Shown here in pieces: positions 14,905 to 22,969 of a DNA stretch of 33,483 nt. The stretch's first letter is position 1. Each line of letters begins with the position of its first letter. The notes under the pieces are model-generated. The model did no database searches. It was not told the origin of the DNA and saw nothing but the letters and a program-made list of their open reading frames with translations. The stretch covers positions 1 to 33,483 of the forward strand of contig JBBRPS010000014.1 in the NCBI GenBank assembly GCA_038227745.1, given 5' to 3'. The stretch is from DASPXY01 sp038227745 (GTDB taxonomy: Bacteria; Planctomycetota; Planctomycetia; Gemmatales; Gemmataceae). The position numbers and the translations under genes were made by a program.

Positions 14905-17900
14905 ATGGACCCCGCCGAACGGAACCGCCTCTTCGTGGAACAGGTCAAGCTGCTCGGTGGCACCGAGAAATACATCGGCCGCACCGAGGAGAAGAAGCTC
15001 TTGAGTTTCGCCGTGCAGCACGACATGCCGACGGACGCCGCCCGCGGCTTCCTGTCGCGCCAGTGCGAGAAGGAGGGCTACACTCTGGAGAGCCAGCTCC
15101 TCTGCCAGCTCAAGGAGTTCCTCGACGCCCTTGTCGACAGGGACAAGAGGGTCGATGCCCGTGGCCTCGACGACGCCGCCGCCTTGTGCGGCAAGTGGTG
15201 TCAGGGTAGGCGGTCGGAGGAACAGTGCCGGCGCCTCGTGGCGGAGCTCGTCCAGGAGAACGGCTACCCGGTGGTCCGCGAGCCGGGTCCCAAGGACGAG
15301 GTGAAAGGCCCGTCCAAGCCTCCCGACCCTGTCGCTCCCTCCGATGCGCCACCGGATTGCCTCTCGCGGGTGGCGCTGCGGCCGCTGCTGATCGGGATCA
15401 TCCGCCGCCCCCTCCTCCTCGCCATCGTCGCCATCGTCCTGCTGATGGCCTGGGGCCTGATCGGGCGCTACTTCGGCGTGCCGGACCTGTTCTGGCACGA
15501 GAACAAGGCGGTTCAGTTCCTCGCCGGCCTCGGCGCCACGCTGCTGCTGGCGCAGGTCTGTTTCGTCGCCTACCTGCTCGACAACAACCACCCCTCCCTG
15601 CAGGGACTGCCGCGACCTGCCCCCGCCCGGGGCCTGCGCCGCCGCGTTGCCGACTTCGTCCACGGCCTGATGTGCTGGTTCGTGCCCGACCCGCCGAAGG
15701 ACGACGAGGAGGGCGACTGGCGGCAGCTCGGCTGGTTCCTCTCGGTGACCTGGCTGCCGCTCGTCCTGCTCCTCGTGGTCCCCGCGTTCGTCCGCCCGAC
15801 CACCACTCCCGCCGGCGAGGGCGGCGTCCTCGTGCTCGGCTTGAGTAAGGAGTGGTCCCTGGTCTTCGGCATCGCCCAGCGCTGGCCGCTGCTGCTTGGC
15901 GTGCTGGCCGCCATCGGGGTCGGCCGGCTGTTCGTCCGCACCTTTCAGAAGCTGTCCGCCCGCGCCCGCCACACCCCGGAGGACGTCATTGCCCGCCTGC
16001 CGCGGCGCCTGTGGCTGCACCTTGGGACGCTGCTCTGCTTCGCCGGACTGTTCTGCCTCTGCTGGAAGGGCTCGGACATCGCGCTGGCCTTCTTCCTGGG
16101 CCTCTGGCTGGCGACGCACGGCGCCTTGGTCTTCGTCTACAGCGTCGCCGACGTGTCGCCGGAAGACCGCTGGCAGCACTTCCTGGGCGGGTTGGCTTTC
16201 GCCGGGACGTTCCTCGTCTATGAGCTGCTCTTCGTCGTCTACTGGGTAGGCCCGACCTGGTTGGCGGACGCGCTGATCCCCCCGGTGCTGGTGCTGTGGC
16301 TGCTGCTGGCGATGGTGGTGATGGCCCACGGCTTCCTGAAGTTCCATTTCCGCGGCTGGTACACCCTCGTGGCGGCGCTGCTGGTCGCCGTGGCGGTGCT
16401 CGTCGGCAGTCTTACGACTTACCGCCACCCGTTCCCCGGCCTCGACTATAGCGCGGACAAGCGGGTGTCGCTGGCCGATAACGACTTCGAGGCGATCAGC
16501 GACATGCCGGCCGAACTGGAAAAGGAGAAACAGGAGAAGCTGCTCCGGCTGTTGTACGGGCGCCTCCAGAAGCGTTGTCAAATCCAATCCGGAGCGACTG
16601 AGGAGAAGGCGGCGCCTGAGTCGAAGGGGGCGGAGGCGCTGAAGAAGGACTGCAAGGACCTCCAGGAGGAGCTCGCGCAGGTCGAGACGAAGCACCTGGA
16701 GAAATGGCGCGCGCGGTTGCAGAAAAAACCGCAAGACAAGAACCCGAAGCTGGCCGTGGTGGTCGTCAGCGGCGGCGGCAAGCGGGCGGCACTGTGGACC
16801 GCGATCGTGCTCAAGAGATTGGAGGACAGGAAGAACGGCTTGTCCAACTTCCCCGAGCACGTGCGGCTGATTTCGGGCGCCTCGGGCGGCATGGTCGCCG
16901 CCGCCTACTACACCGCCGGGCTGCGCCAGCGAAAGGAGGGAGTGGAGCACGAAGCCGGCGAGGCGTTCCTGGAGAAGGTGGCGCAGGACAACTTGACGCC
17001 GTTGGCCCAGCGTCTGTTGTTCGTGGACGTGCCGGCGGCGTTCCTCCCCCGCCCATCAGCGAGCGACCGCGGCGTGGCCCTGGAGGAGTCGTGGTCGCAC
17101 CAGATGGAGAAGGTGATGGACACGACCTTTGCGGGCCTGGCCGCGGGCGAGAGGGAAGGCTGGCGGCCGTCGCTGGTGTTCTCGCCGATGCTGGTCGAGG
17201 ACGGCCGCCGTCTCCTCATCAGCAACCTCTACCTGGGGGAGTTGACGCAGACCTCGGGCAATTTCGTGAAGCCGCCCGCCTCGGTGTCCCCCGCGCCCGC
17301 GCCGGGAAAGAAACTGCAGCCGGCCGACCGGCCGCGGGTCGGACCCGCGGGCGCATACCGCTATTCTTTGTCGTCACTGGAGTTGTTCGGCCTGTTCCCG
17401 GAGGCGCACAAGAAGTTCAAGGTCAGTACGGCGGCGCGCATGAGCGCCTCCTTTCCTTACCTCAGCCCCGCGGGGGAACTGCCGACTCGTCCGCGCCGCC
17501 GGGTGGTGGATGCCAGCTACTACGACAACTACGGCGTCAACATCGCGGCTGCGTGGATCGCGCACCACCGCACGTGGCTGGAGAAGAACACGTCGGGCGT
17601 GGTGCTGATCCAGATCTGCGACAGCTCGAATGACTACCGCTTCCACTACCCCGATCCGGAGGAGAGCTGGGAGCTGTCCCATGGACTGCAGTGGCTGACC
17701 GGGCCGCTGGTCGGCGCCCGCTCGGCCATGGACGCGATGATGGCGTTCCGCAACGACGAGCAGGTGGCGGCCCTGAGCGCCGCGTTCCCGAAGAGGGAGC
17801 CGGCCTTCTTCACGACGGTGGCATTCGACTACGGCGACAAGATCCCGATGAGCTGGTGCCTGCGGGGGGCGGAGGTCGAGCGCATGAAGCGCAGCTTCCC

Positions 17901-18000
17901 CGGCGCGCCAGCCGCGCCGGCCGACGGGGCTGGCGCGCCGGCCCTGTCGGCAAACGAACAGGTCCTTGCCAAGCTGAGGGAATGGTGGACGGCGAAATGA
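14905..18000 (+). CDS. Polytopic membrane protein with a C-terminal patatin-like phospholipase domain
   Basis: The protein has 1031 residues. Residues 1-125 form a soluble helical domain, apparently two related units (about 24-60 and 83-122, each ending in EKEGY or QENGY). About nine hydrophobic segments follow between 152 and 506, then a charged helical linker (about 530-605). The patatin domain starts near 616 with LAVVVVSGGGKRAA, the Gly-rich oxyanion loop. It has the nucleophile elbow GASGG with Ser660 and the acidic partner in VVDASYYDNYG (Asp869), where DGG is more usual. Patatins are acyl hydrolases acting on membrane lipids. The ATG at 14905 has AGAGGAG 7 nt upstream. It lies between two receptor kinase genes. 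The lipid substrate and the trigger are unknown. Confidence 0.8.
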   Translation: MDPAERNRLFVEQVKLLGGTEKYIGRTEEKKLLSFAVQHDMPTDAARGFLSRQCEKEGYTLESQLLCQLKEFLDALVDRDKRVDARGLDDAAALCGKWCQGRRSEEQCRRLVAELVQENGYPVVREPGPKDEVKGPSKPPDPVAPSDAPPDCLSRVALRPLLIGIIRRPLLLAIVAIVLLMAWGLIGRYFGVPDLFWHENKAVQFLAGLGATLLLAQVCFVAYLLDNNHPSLQGLPRPAPARGLRRRVADFVHGLMCWFVPDPPKDDEEGDWRQLGWFLSVTWLPLVLLLVVPAFVRPTTTPAGEGGVLVLGLSKEWSLVFGIAQRWPLLLGVLAAIGVGRLFVRTFQKLSARARHTPEDVIARLPRRLWLHLGTLLCFAGLFCLCWKGSDIALAFFLGLWLATHGALVFVYSVADVSPEDRWQHFLGGLAFAGTFLVYELLFVVYWVGPTWLADALIPPVLVLWLLLAMVVMAHGFLKFHFRGWYTLVAALLVAVAVLVGSLTTYRHPFPGLDYSADKRVSLADNDFEAISDMPAELEKEKQEKLLRLLYGRLQKRCQIQSGATEEKAAPESKGAEALKKDCKDLQEELAQVETKHLEKWRARLQKKPQDKNPKLAVVVVSGGGKRAALWTAIVLKRLEDRKNGLSNFPEHVRLISGASGGMVAAAYYTAGLRQRKEGVEHEAGEAFLEKVAQDNLTPLAQRLLFVDVPAAFLPRPSASDRGVALEESWSHQMEKVMDTTFAGLAAGEREGWRPSLVFSPMLVEDGRRLLISNLYLGELTQTSGNFVKPPASVSPAPAPGKKLQPADRPRVGPAGAYRYSLSSLELFGLFPEAHKKFKVSTAARMSASFPYLSPAGELPTRPRRRVVDASYYDNYGVNIAAAWIAHHRTWLEKNTSGVVLIQICDSSNDYRFHYPDPEESWELSHGLQWLTGPLVGARSAMDAMMAFRNDEQVAALSAAFPKREPAFFTTVAFDYGDKIPMSWCLRGAEVERMKRSFPGAPAAPADGAGAPALSANEQVLAKLREWWTAK

Positions 18001-18173
18001 CGGGGACATCTTCGCGGAGGAGTGGGTACACGAGACCCCTCCGCCGCGCCCGCGTGAATCCGAGTTTGCCCCTCGTTTTTTGTTGTTCTGACCGCGCCCT
18101 TGCCGGAGGATAAACGGTGCCGCCCCCTTCCCAGGATATTCGGCATCCCCCATAGCTTTGACGGAGGTTTCCC

Positions 18174-20930
18174 ATGACTGCCTCACACGACGACCGGACG
18201 ACCGACGTCCCCAGCGGCTACCACCTGCGCCAACGCCTGGGCCAGGGGGCCTTCGGCGAGGTCTGGAGCGCCGAGGCGCCGGGGGGGGTCGAGGTCGCGA
18301 TGAAGGTGATCGGCCGCACCTTGCGGCCGGCGGAGGCCCAGCGCGAGTTCGAGGCGCTGCAGCTGATGCGGCGGCTGCGCCACCAGAACCTGCTCGCGCT
18401 GCAGGCGTTCTTCTCGGAGCGGGAGCGCCTGTTCATCGTGCTGGAGCTCGCCGACTGCAACCTGCGCCAGCGCCTGGGGGAGTGCCAGGACGCCGGTTGG
18501 GACGGCATCCCGCCCTCGGAGCTGCTGGGGTACTGCCGCGAGACGGCGGAGGCGCTGGACTACCTGCACGCCAACAGCGTGCAGCACCGCGACGTCAAGC
18601 CGGACAACCTGCTGCTCCTCGGCCGTCACGTCAAGGTCGCCGACTTCGGCCTGGCGCGCATGCTGGAGGAGCACGGCCTGCAGACGGCCACCAGCATGGG
18701 CACCCCCGCGTACATGGCCCCCGAGATCTGCGAGGGCAAGATCAGCCTGCATTCCGACCAGTACAGTCTCGCCATCACCTACGCGGAGCTGCGCCTGGGC
18801 CAGCCGCCGTTCCCGGCCCGCAACCCGCTGCAGTGGCTGCACTGCCACCTGAACCTTCAGCCCGCACTGGAAGGGGTCGGGGAGCGGGAACGGAGGGTGC
18901 TGCTGCGGGCGCTGGCGAAGTCACCCGACGAGCGCTTCCCCGACTGCTCGCAATTCGCCCACGCCCTGATGGAAGCGGTGGCCGCGGACGCCCGGGAGAG
19001 CGGGCCGAGCCCACATGGCCCTGGGACTGCCAATACGTTCGACCGGCCCGACGTCCTGGGGGAGTCGATGGCGACCGTCATCGACGCCGCCCCCGCCGCG
19101 AAGCCGGGGGCGGAGGCGCCCCGGGCGCGTCGGTGGAAGCGCTCCGTGTTGGTGGTCGGGGTTCTCGTGGCGGCGGCCGGCGGCCTGCTCGCCTGGAAGG
19201 CAGTAATCCCCCCGGTGGCACCGCCGACGCCGAAGCCGCCGCTGCCGGTCGAGGTGAAGACCCTCCCCGACCTCGAGCTCCTACCGATCGCGGGAGTGAT
19301 GATCCAGCCCAGGCAGTTCCGCATGATCTCGGTGCGGATTGTGCGCCGCCGGTGCCCCCATCCGGTCGAACTGCGACTCGAGGGCATCCCGGAGGGTGTA
19401 ACCGTTGCCTACTGCCCGCGGATCCCGCCGGACAAAGACAACGGGGCAGTCGGGATCGAGGCCGGGAAGGATACGGCCCCGCGGCCTGCGAAGGTCCGCC
19501 TCGTCGCTGTCGCAGGCGACCTCCAGGCCGCGATCACACTCCAACTGACGGTCCAGCCGCCGGGGTCGAAGGAGGCGCGATTGGCCCTGGAAGACCAAAC
19601 CGTCAAGGAGACGCCCAGGGATCCCGTGGCGTACCTGAACCGGGGGGGCACGTACATCGACGCAGAGGAGTACGAGCGGGCGGTCGAGGATTTCCGTCTC
19701 GCCTTGAACCTCGGCCCGCAGGACGCCCTCGCCGCCATCGCGCACAAGGGGCTGGCCATCGCCTACCACCGCATGAAGGACAAGCGCTACGACCAGGCCA
19801 TCGAGCACTACGCGACAGCCGTCAAACTGGCCCCGGAACTCGCCAGGGGCCTCGCCACCAAACACGCCTTCGCGCACAGCGCCCGGGGCAACACTTTCTT
19901 CGCCAAGGAGCAGTTCCACGAGGCCATTGCGGACTACCGGGAGGCCGAGCGCCTCGACGCCGGATGCACTGCTCCTCTCGTAACGAAATTCGCCGTTGCG
20001 TACCACCGCCTGGGGGACGACTCCTTCAAGAAGGGGGAACGTGGGGAGGCGCTCGCCCATTACACGAAGGCGATCCACTATGGCGAGAAGGGCGCCCTGA
20101 AGGATCCCAGCGTGTACCGCAAGCGGGGCGATGCCTACTTCGCCACGAAGGAATACGGCAAGGCCGTGGCCGATTACACCAGGGCCATCCACCTCGGCCT
20201 GTCGGACGCCGCCATTCATAGCAAACGGGGCGACGCCTACCAAATGCAGGGGGAGCACGACCGGGCCATCGCGGACTACGACAAGGCCATCGGCCTCGAC
20301 GAGAAGAACCCCGCCTCGTTCCGGGGACGGGGCCGCAGCCACTACGAGAAAAAAGACTACGACCGGGCCATCGCGGACTACGACAAGGCCATCGGCCTCA
20401 ACGAGAAGAACCCCGCCGCCTACCTGTACAGGGGCCGCAGCCACTATCAGAAAAAGGACTACGACCGAGCCATCGCGGACTACGACAAGGCCATCGGGCT
20501 GAACCCCGCGTACGACCTCGCCTACAACGATCGAGGCGCCGCCTCCAGTGCGAAGGAGCAGTACGGCGAGGCGATCGAGGACTACACCAAGGCCATCAAC
20601 CTGGGCCTGAAGGGCCCCCAAACCTACTGCAACCGCGGTGTCGCCCATAGCGCCAAGAAGCAGTATCGCGAAGCGATCGAGGACTACACCAAGGCCATCA
20701 ACCTGGGCATGAAAGACCCCCGGGTGTACAACAACCGCGGTGTCGCCTACAGCGGCAAGGAGCAATACAACCAGGCCATTGAGGACTTCACCGAAGCCAT
20801 CCGCCTCAACTCCAACTACGCCACGGCCTACAGCAACCGGGCGGCCGCCCGCCAGGCGAACGGGGATGTAGCGGGGGCCAACGACGATCATAAGCAGGCG
20901 GCAGCACTCCGCGTGGCGGGGAAACAGTGA
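18174..20930 (+). CDS. Receptor Ser/Thr protein kinase with an extracytoplasmic Ig-like region and TPR array
   Basis: This 918-residue protein has an intact Hanks-type kinase domain at about 17-280: LGQGAFGEVW (glycine loop), VAMKVIG (ATP-binding Lys), HRDVKPDN (near 138), ADFGLAR (near 157) and GTPAYMAPEI. One transmembrane helix follows at about 323-344 (VLVVGVLVAAAGGLLAW). Outside, a beta-rich stretch (about 360-465; PVELRLEGIPEGVTVAYCPRI) resembles the Ig-like domains common in planctomycete surface proteins. It is followed by about ten 34-residue TPRs up to the C-terminus. The TPRs may sense or bind a protein ligand. The ATG at 18174 follows GGAGG. It lies 173 nt after the patatin gene; no copy of the ECF-like motif was seen in that gap. 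Confidence 0.9.
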   Translation: MTASHDDRTTDVPSGYHLRQRLGQGAFGEVWSAEAPGGVEVAMKVIGRTLRPAEAQREFEALQLMRRLRHQNLLALQAFFSERERLFIVLELADCNLRQRLGECQDAGWDGIPPSELLGYCRETAEALDYLHANSVQHRDVKPDNLLLLGRHVKVADFGLARMLEEHGLQTATSMGTPAYMAPEICEGKISLHSDQYSLAITYAELRLGQPPFPARNPLQWLHCHLNLQPALEGVGERERRVLLRALAKSPDERFPDCSQFAHALMEAVAADARESGPSPHGPGTANTFDRPDVLGESMATVIDAAPAAKPGAEAPRARRWKRSVLVVGVLVAAAGGLLAWKAVIPPVAPPTPKPPLPVEVKTLPDLELLPIAGVMIQPRQFRMISVRIVRRRCPHPVELRLEGIPEGVTVAYCPRIPPDKDNGAVGIEAGKDTAPRPAKVRLVAVAGDLQAAITLQLTVQPPGSKEARLALEDQTVKETPRDPVAYLNRGGTYIDAEEYERAVEDFRLALNLGPQDALAAIAHKGLAIAYHRMKDKRYDQAIEHYATAVKLAPELARGLATKHAFAHSARGNTFFAKEQFHEAIADYREAERLDAGCTAPLVTKFAVAYHRLGDDSFKKGERGEALAHYTKAIHYGEKGALKDPSVYRKRGDAYFATKEYGKAVADYTRAIHLGLSDAAIHSKRGDAYQMQGEHDRAIADYDKAIGLDEKNPASFRGRGRSHYEKKDYDRAIADYDKAIGLNEKNPAAYLYRGRSHYQKKDYDRAIADYDKAIGLNPAYDLAYNDRGAASSAKEQYGEAIEDYTKAINLGLKGPQTYCNRGVAHSAKKQYREAIEDYTKAINLGMKDPRVYNNRGVAYSGKEQYNQAIEDFTEAIRLNSNYATAYSNRAAARQANGDVAGANDDHKQAAALRVAGKQ
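20259..20564 (+). repeat. Near-identical 102-bp tandem repeats in the TPR array
   Basis: Units beginning GACCG(G/A)GCCATCGCGGAC start at 20259, 20361 and 20463, exactly 102 bp apart, each coding for one 34-residue TPR (DRAIADYDKAIGLxEKNPA). Conservation at the nucleotide level, not only the protein level, points to recent tandem duplication or gene conversion. Confidence 0.85.
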
Positions 20931-20983
20931 TCGATCCCCGCCGGCTTTATCCTGCCCCGGTTCCTGACGGCCACTTGTACCTC

Positions 20984-21192
20984 GTCTGGGAGTGGTGCCA
21001 CGACTGGTACGGGCCTTACGCGGCGGAAAACCAGACGGATCCGAGGGGGGCGGGTTCCGGAGATAGCCGCGTGCTGCGTGCGGTTCCTGGCGCCACGATC
21101 CAGGGCACTGCCGCGCCGCCCACTGTGGCAGGAACGCGCCGGCGGTTCGCAACCATCACTGCGGCTGCCGGGTCTGTTTCCTCCTGGACTGA
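20984..21192 (+). pseudogene. Remnant of a formylglycine-generating-enzyme (SUMF1/FGE) domain
   Basis: VWEWCHDWYGPYAAENQTDPRGAGSGDSRVLR is the C-terminal signature of FGE-sulfatase domains (usually GNVWEWCxDWYGxY ... TDPxGxxxGxxRVLRGGSW). After RVLR the frame slips. One base (a G) restores RGGSWRHDPGHCRAAHCGRNAPAV and then RVCFLLD before a stop at 21190-21192. The N-terminal two thirds of the domain are absent: the sequence upstream is the tail of the kinase gene and unrelated. It is best read as a decayed fragment, left by a rearrangement at the end of the signalling block. Confidence 0.75.
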
Positions 21193-21214
21193 TTTACACT
21201 CGTCTCCGCCGTGG

Positions 21215-22329
21215 CTACGTGCCTCCCACTAGGCTGTCGCCGCCGAGATTCGTACCCACTTCCAGCCGTGCCCGCGCCAGCCGGATCGCATCCTGCAACT
21301 TCTTCTGCAACAGCGGCCGCGGGGGCAGTTCGGTCAGGTACGAGGCGATGCGGATGCCGCTCCGGTCCAGATGCAGCAGCTCAACCTCTTCTTCGCCCCT
21401 GTCCGCACAGAGGATCAGGCCCAGCGGTGTGTCCTCCCCGGGTTGCTGCTCGTGCTTCGCCAACCAGCGCAGGTATAACTCCATTTGCCCCTTGTCCGCA
21501 GCCTCGAACGGGCCGATCTTCAGGTCGAGAGCGATCAGTCGCCGCAGGCGGCGGTGGTAAAACAGCAGGTCGATGCGGAAATCCTTGCCGTCGATGACGA
21601 TCCGCTTCTGTCGGTCGATGAACGCGAAGCCATCGCCCAGCTCGAGAAGGAACCGCTGCAGCTCGCGCAGGATGGCGGTTTCCAGGTCATGCTCGCTGAA
21701 GGTGTCGGCCAGGCCGAGGAAGTCGAGCACGTAAGGGTCGCGGAAGACCAGGTCGGGCGTCAGGCGGTCCTCGTCGCGGAGGGCCTTCAGCTCCTGTCGG
21801 GCCAGTTCGTCCGGCTTCCGCGACAAGGCGGTTCGCTCGAAGAGCATCCCCTTGATCTTCTCGCGCAGCGTGCGGACGCTCCAGCGTTCGAGGCGGCACA
21901 TTTCGGCGTAGAAGTCTCGCTGAAGGTCGGTCGTCAGCGGGATGATCTCGACGAAGTGGCTCCAGCCGAGGTGCCGCACGAGAGTTACAATGACATCGCG
22001 GTCAGCGAAGACCTCTGCGAAGCGGACCATACGAGACAGGTTAGGTACGGAGTACCCACTGCCGAACTCCCCGGCCAATTCTTTCGACAGTGTCGAAAGA
22101 ATCTCCTCCCCGTAGTCCGCCCGCAGTTTCTTGAGAATATCCTGGCGGATCCGCCGACCGACCTCCCAGTAAAGCAGGGCAAGTGCTGAGTTGACCGCCT
22201 GGGCAACCCCTTCTCGGCCCTTCTCGATCAAGGCGCGGAGATCGGCGAGCAACGGAACGTGGGTGAACTCGGTCCCTTCTCCCGTTGGGGAGGAGACGAG
22301 TTTCTTCCCGGTTTCTTGCGTTTGGCCAC
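21215..22329 (-). CDS. YhcG/DUF1016-type PDDEXK nuclease-family protein, probable 1-base frameshift near the start
   Basis: The protein has an N-terminal DUF1016 helical domain (LADLRALIEKGREGVAQAVNSALALLYWEVGRRI; GFGSGYSVPNLSRMVRFAE-like block; LVRHLGWSHF; YAEMCRLERWSVRTLREKI). A C-terminal PDDEXK-fold nuclease domain follows, with FRIDLLFYHRRLRRLIALDLKIG (catalytic Asp and DxK) near residue 250-275, and GLILCADR. The function of this family is poorly known; members are linked to DNA recombination and to mobile or defence regions. A strong GGGAGG lies 6 nt before the GTG at 22329, which opens MAKRKKPG in another frame; restoring one G in the run at 22307-22309 gives MAKRKKPGKKLVSSPTGEG and joins the main frame. 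The alternative in-frame GTG at 22336 overlaps that ribosome-binding site. Confidence 0.8.
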
Positions 22330-22669
22330 GGCACACCTCCCGGACAGCAAGCGCGGAGAGGACTACTGGGACTCGCCCCTCACCGATGGATTCGGCTCCT
22401 CACGCAGCTTTCATCACCCGGCGAGGTGGGATGAGCAAGACAATTCGCCGGCTGGGCCGTCAGAATCGGTTCCGTGGCGAGGGAAGCGCCGGCCCGAGGA
22501 TCCGGTACGCCTGAGTGTCGGCGCACGTCTTGCAGCGGCTACTGAGTCCAGCCCGGACAAGGTCTCCCTTCGTTTAGCCGCGGTTGTGAGAACCGCGTTC
22601 GGCGAGCGCGGTTCTCACAACCGCGGCTAAACGAGGTGCCTTTCTCCGCGCTGGACTCAGTAACTGCGG
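22330..22669. other. Intergenic region containing a MITE-like palindromic element
   Basis: No gene was recognised. The part next to the nuclease gene holds its ribosome-binding site and presumably its promoter. Positions 22540-22662 are a nested inverted repeat, listed separately. The rest (about 22345-22539) shows nothing distinctive. Confidence 0.5.
22540..22662. mobile_element. MITE-like element with 13-bp terminal inverted repeats
   Basis: The outer arms TACTGAGTCCAGC (22540-22552) and its exact complement (22650-22662) enclose a perfect inner palindrome with 27-bp arms (22571-22597 and 22607-22633, beginning CGTTTAGCCGCGGTTG). The stretch between outer and inner arms also matches imperfectly (CCGGACAAGG against GCGGAGAAAGG in the complement). 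The whole 123 bp can fold into one hairpin. No transposase is encoded. The inner core is shared with the repeats at 12-48, 5349-5364 and 26609-26699. Confidence 0.6.
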
Positions 22670-22969
22670 TCAACCATCTTCGGGTTTCGGGCGCTTTTCG
22701 CAGACGACGTTCTGCACGATTAGGGTTCCGGTTTCTTCGCGGTCGTTGACGAGGAAGTGGAACCAGTAGTTGGCGTCGAGGCCGGCAATGCCCGCGTGGA
22801 AAACGAAGCAGTCGGGTTGCTTGAGCGACCGACCTGCGCGGATAGCGTCAGACGCGACGGCGAGGGACTCCGTGACGCGGTTCCAGAGCCGGACGATGCC
22901 GGGGCGGTCCAGCCCACATGCCCCGACCCGGCCCCGGACGGCGGGCTTACTCTTCACCCTGAAGGTCAC
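22670..22969 (-). CDS. Small protein of unknown function, second gene of an overlapping pair
   Basis: This 99-residue protein starts with GTG inside the last 23 bp of the upstream gene, so translation is probably coupled. It has a helical first half (GIVRLWNRVTESLAVASDAIRAGRSL) and a beta-rich second half (CFVFHAGIAGLDANYWFHFLVNDREETGTLIVQNVVCEKR). The size, topology and overlap recall the toxin of a toxin-antitoxin pair of the RelE/ParE kind, but I see no diagnostic residues and do not assign it. It is followed at once by the MITE-like element. Confidence 0.55.
   Translation of the reverse strand: MTFRVKSKPAVRGRVGACGLDRPGIVRLWNRVTESLAVASDAIRAGRSLKQPDCFVFHAGIAGLDANYWFHFLVNDREETGTLIVQNVVCEKRPKPEDG

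Noticed and set aside
18001..18173. Search for a third ECF-like motif before the second kinase gene
   Set aside because: No GAGCCT-14-GTCGCA arrangement was found in this gap; only a GGAGG ribosome-binding site is clear.
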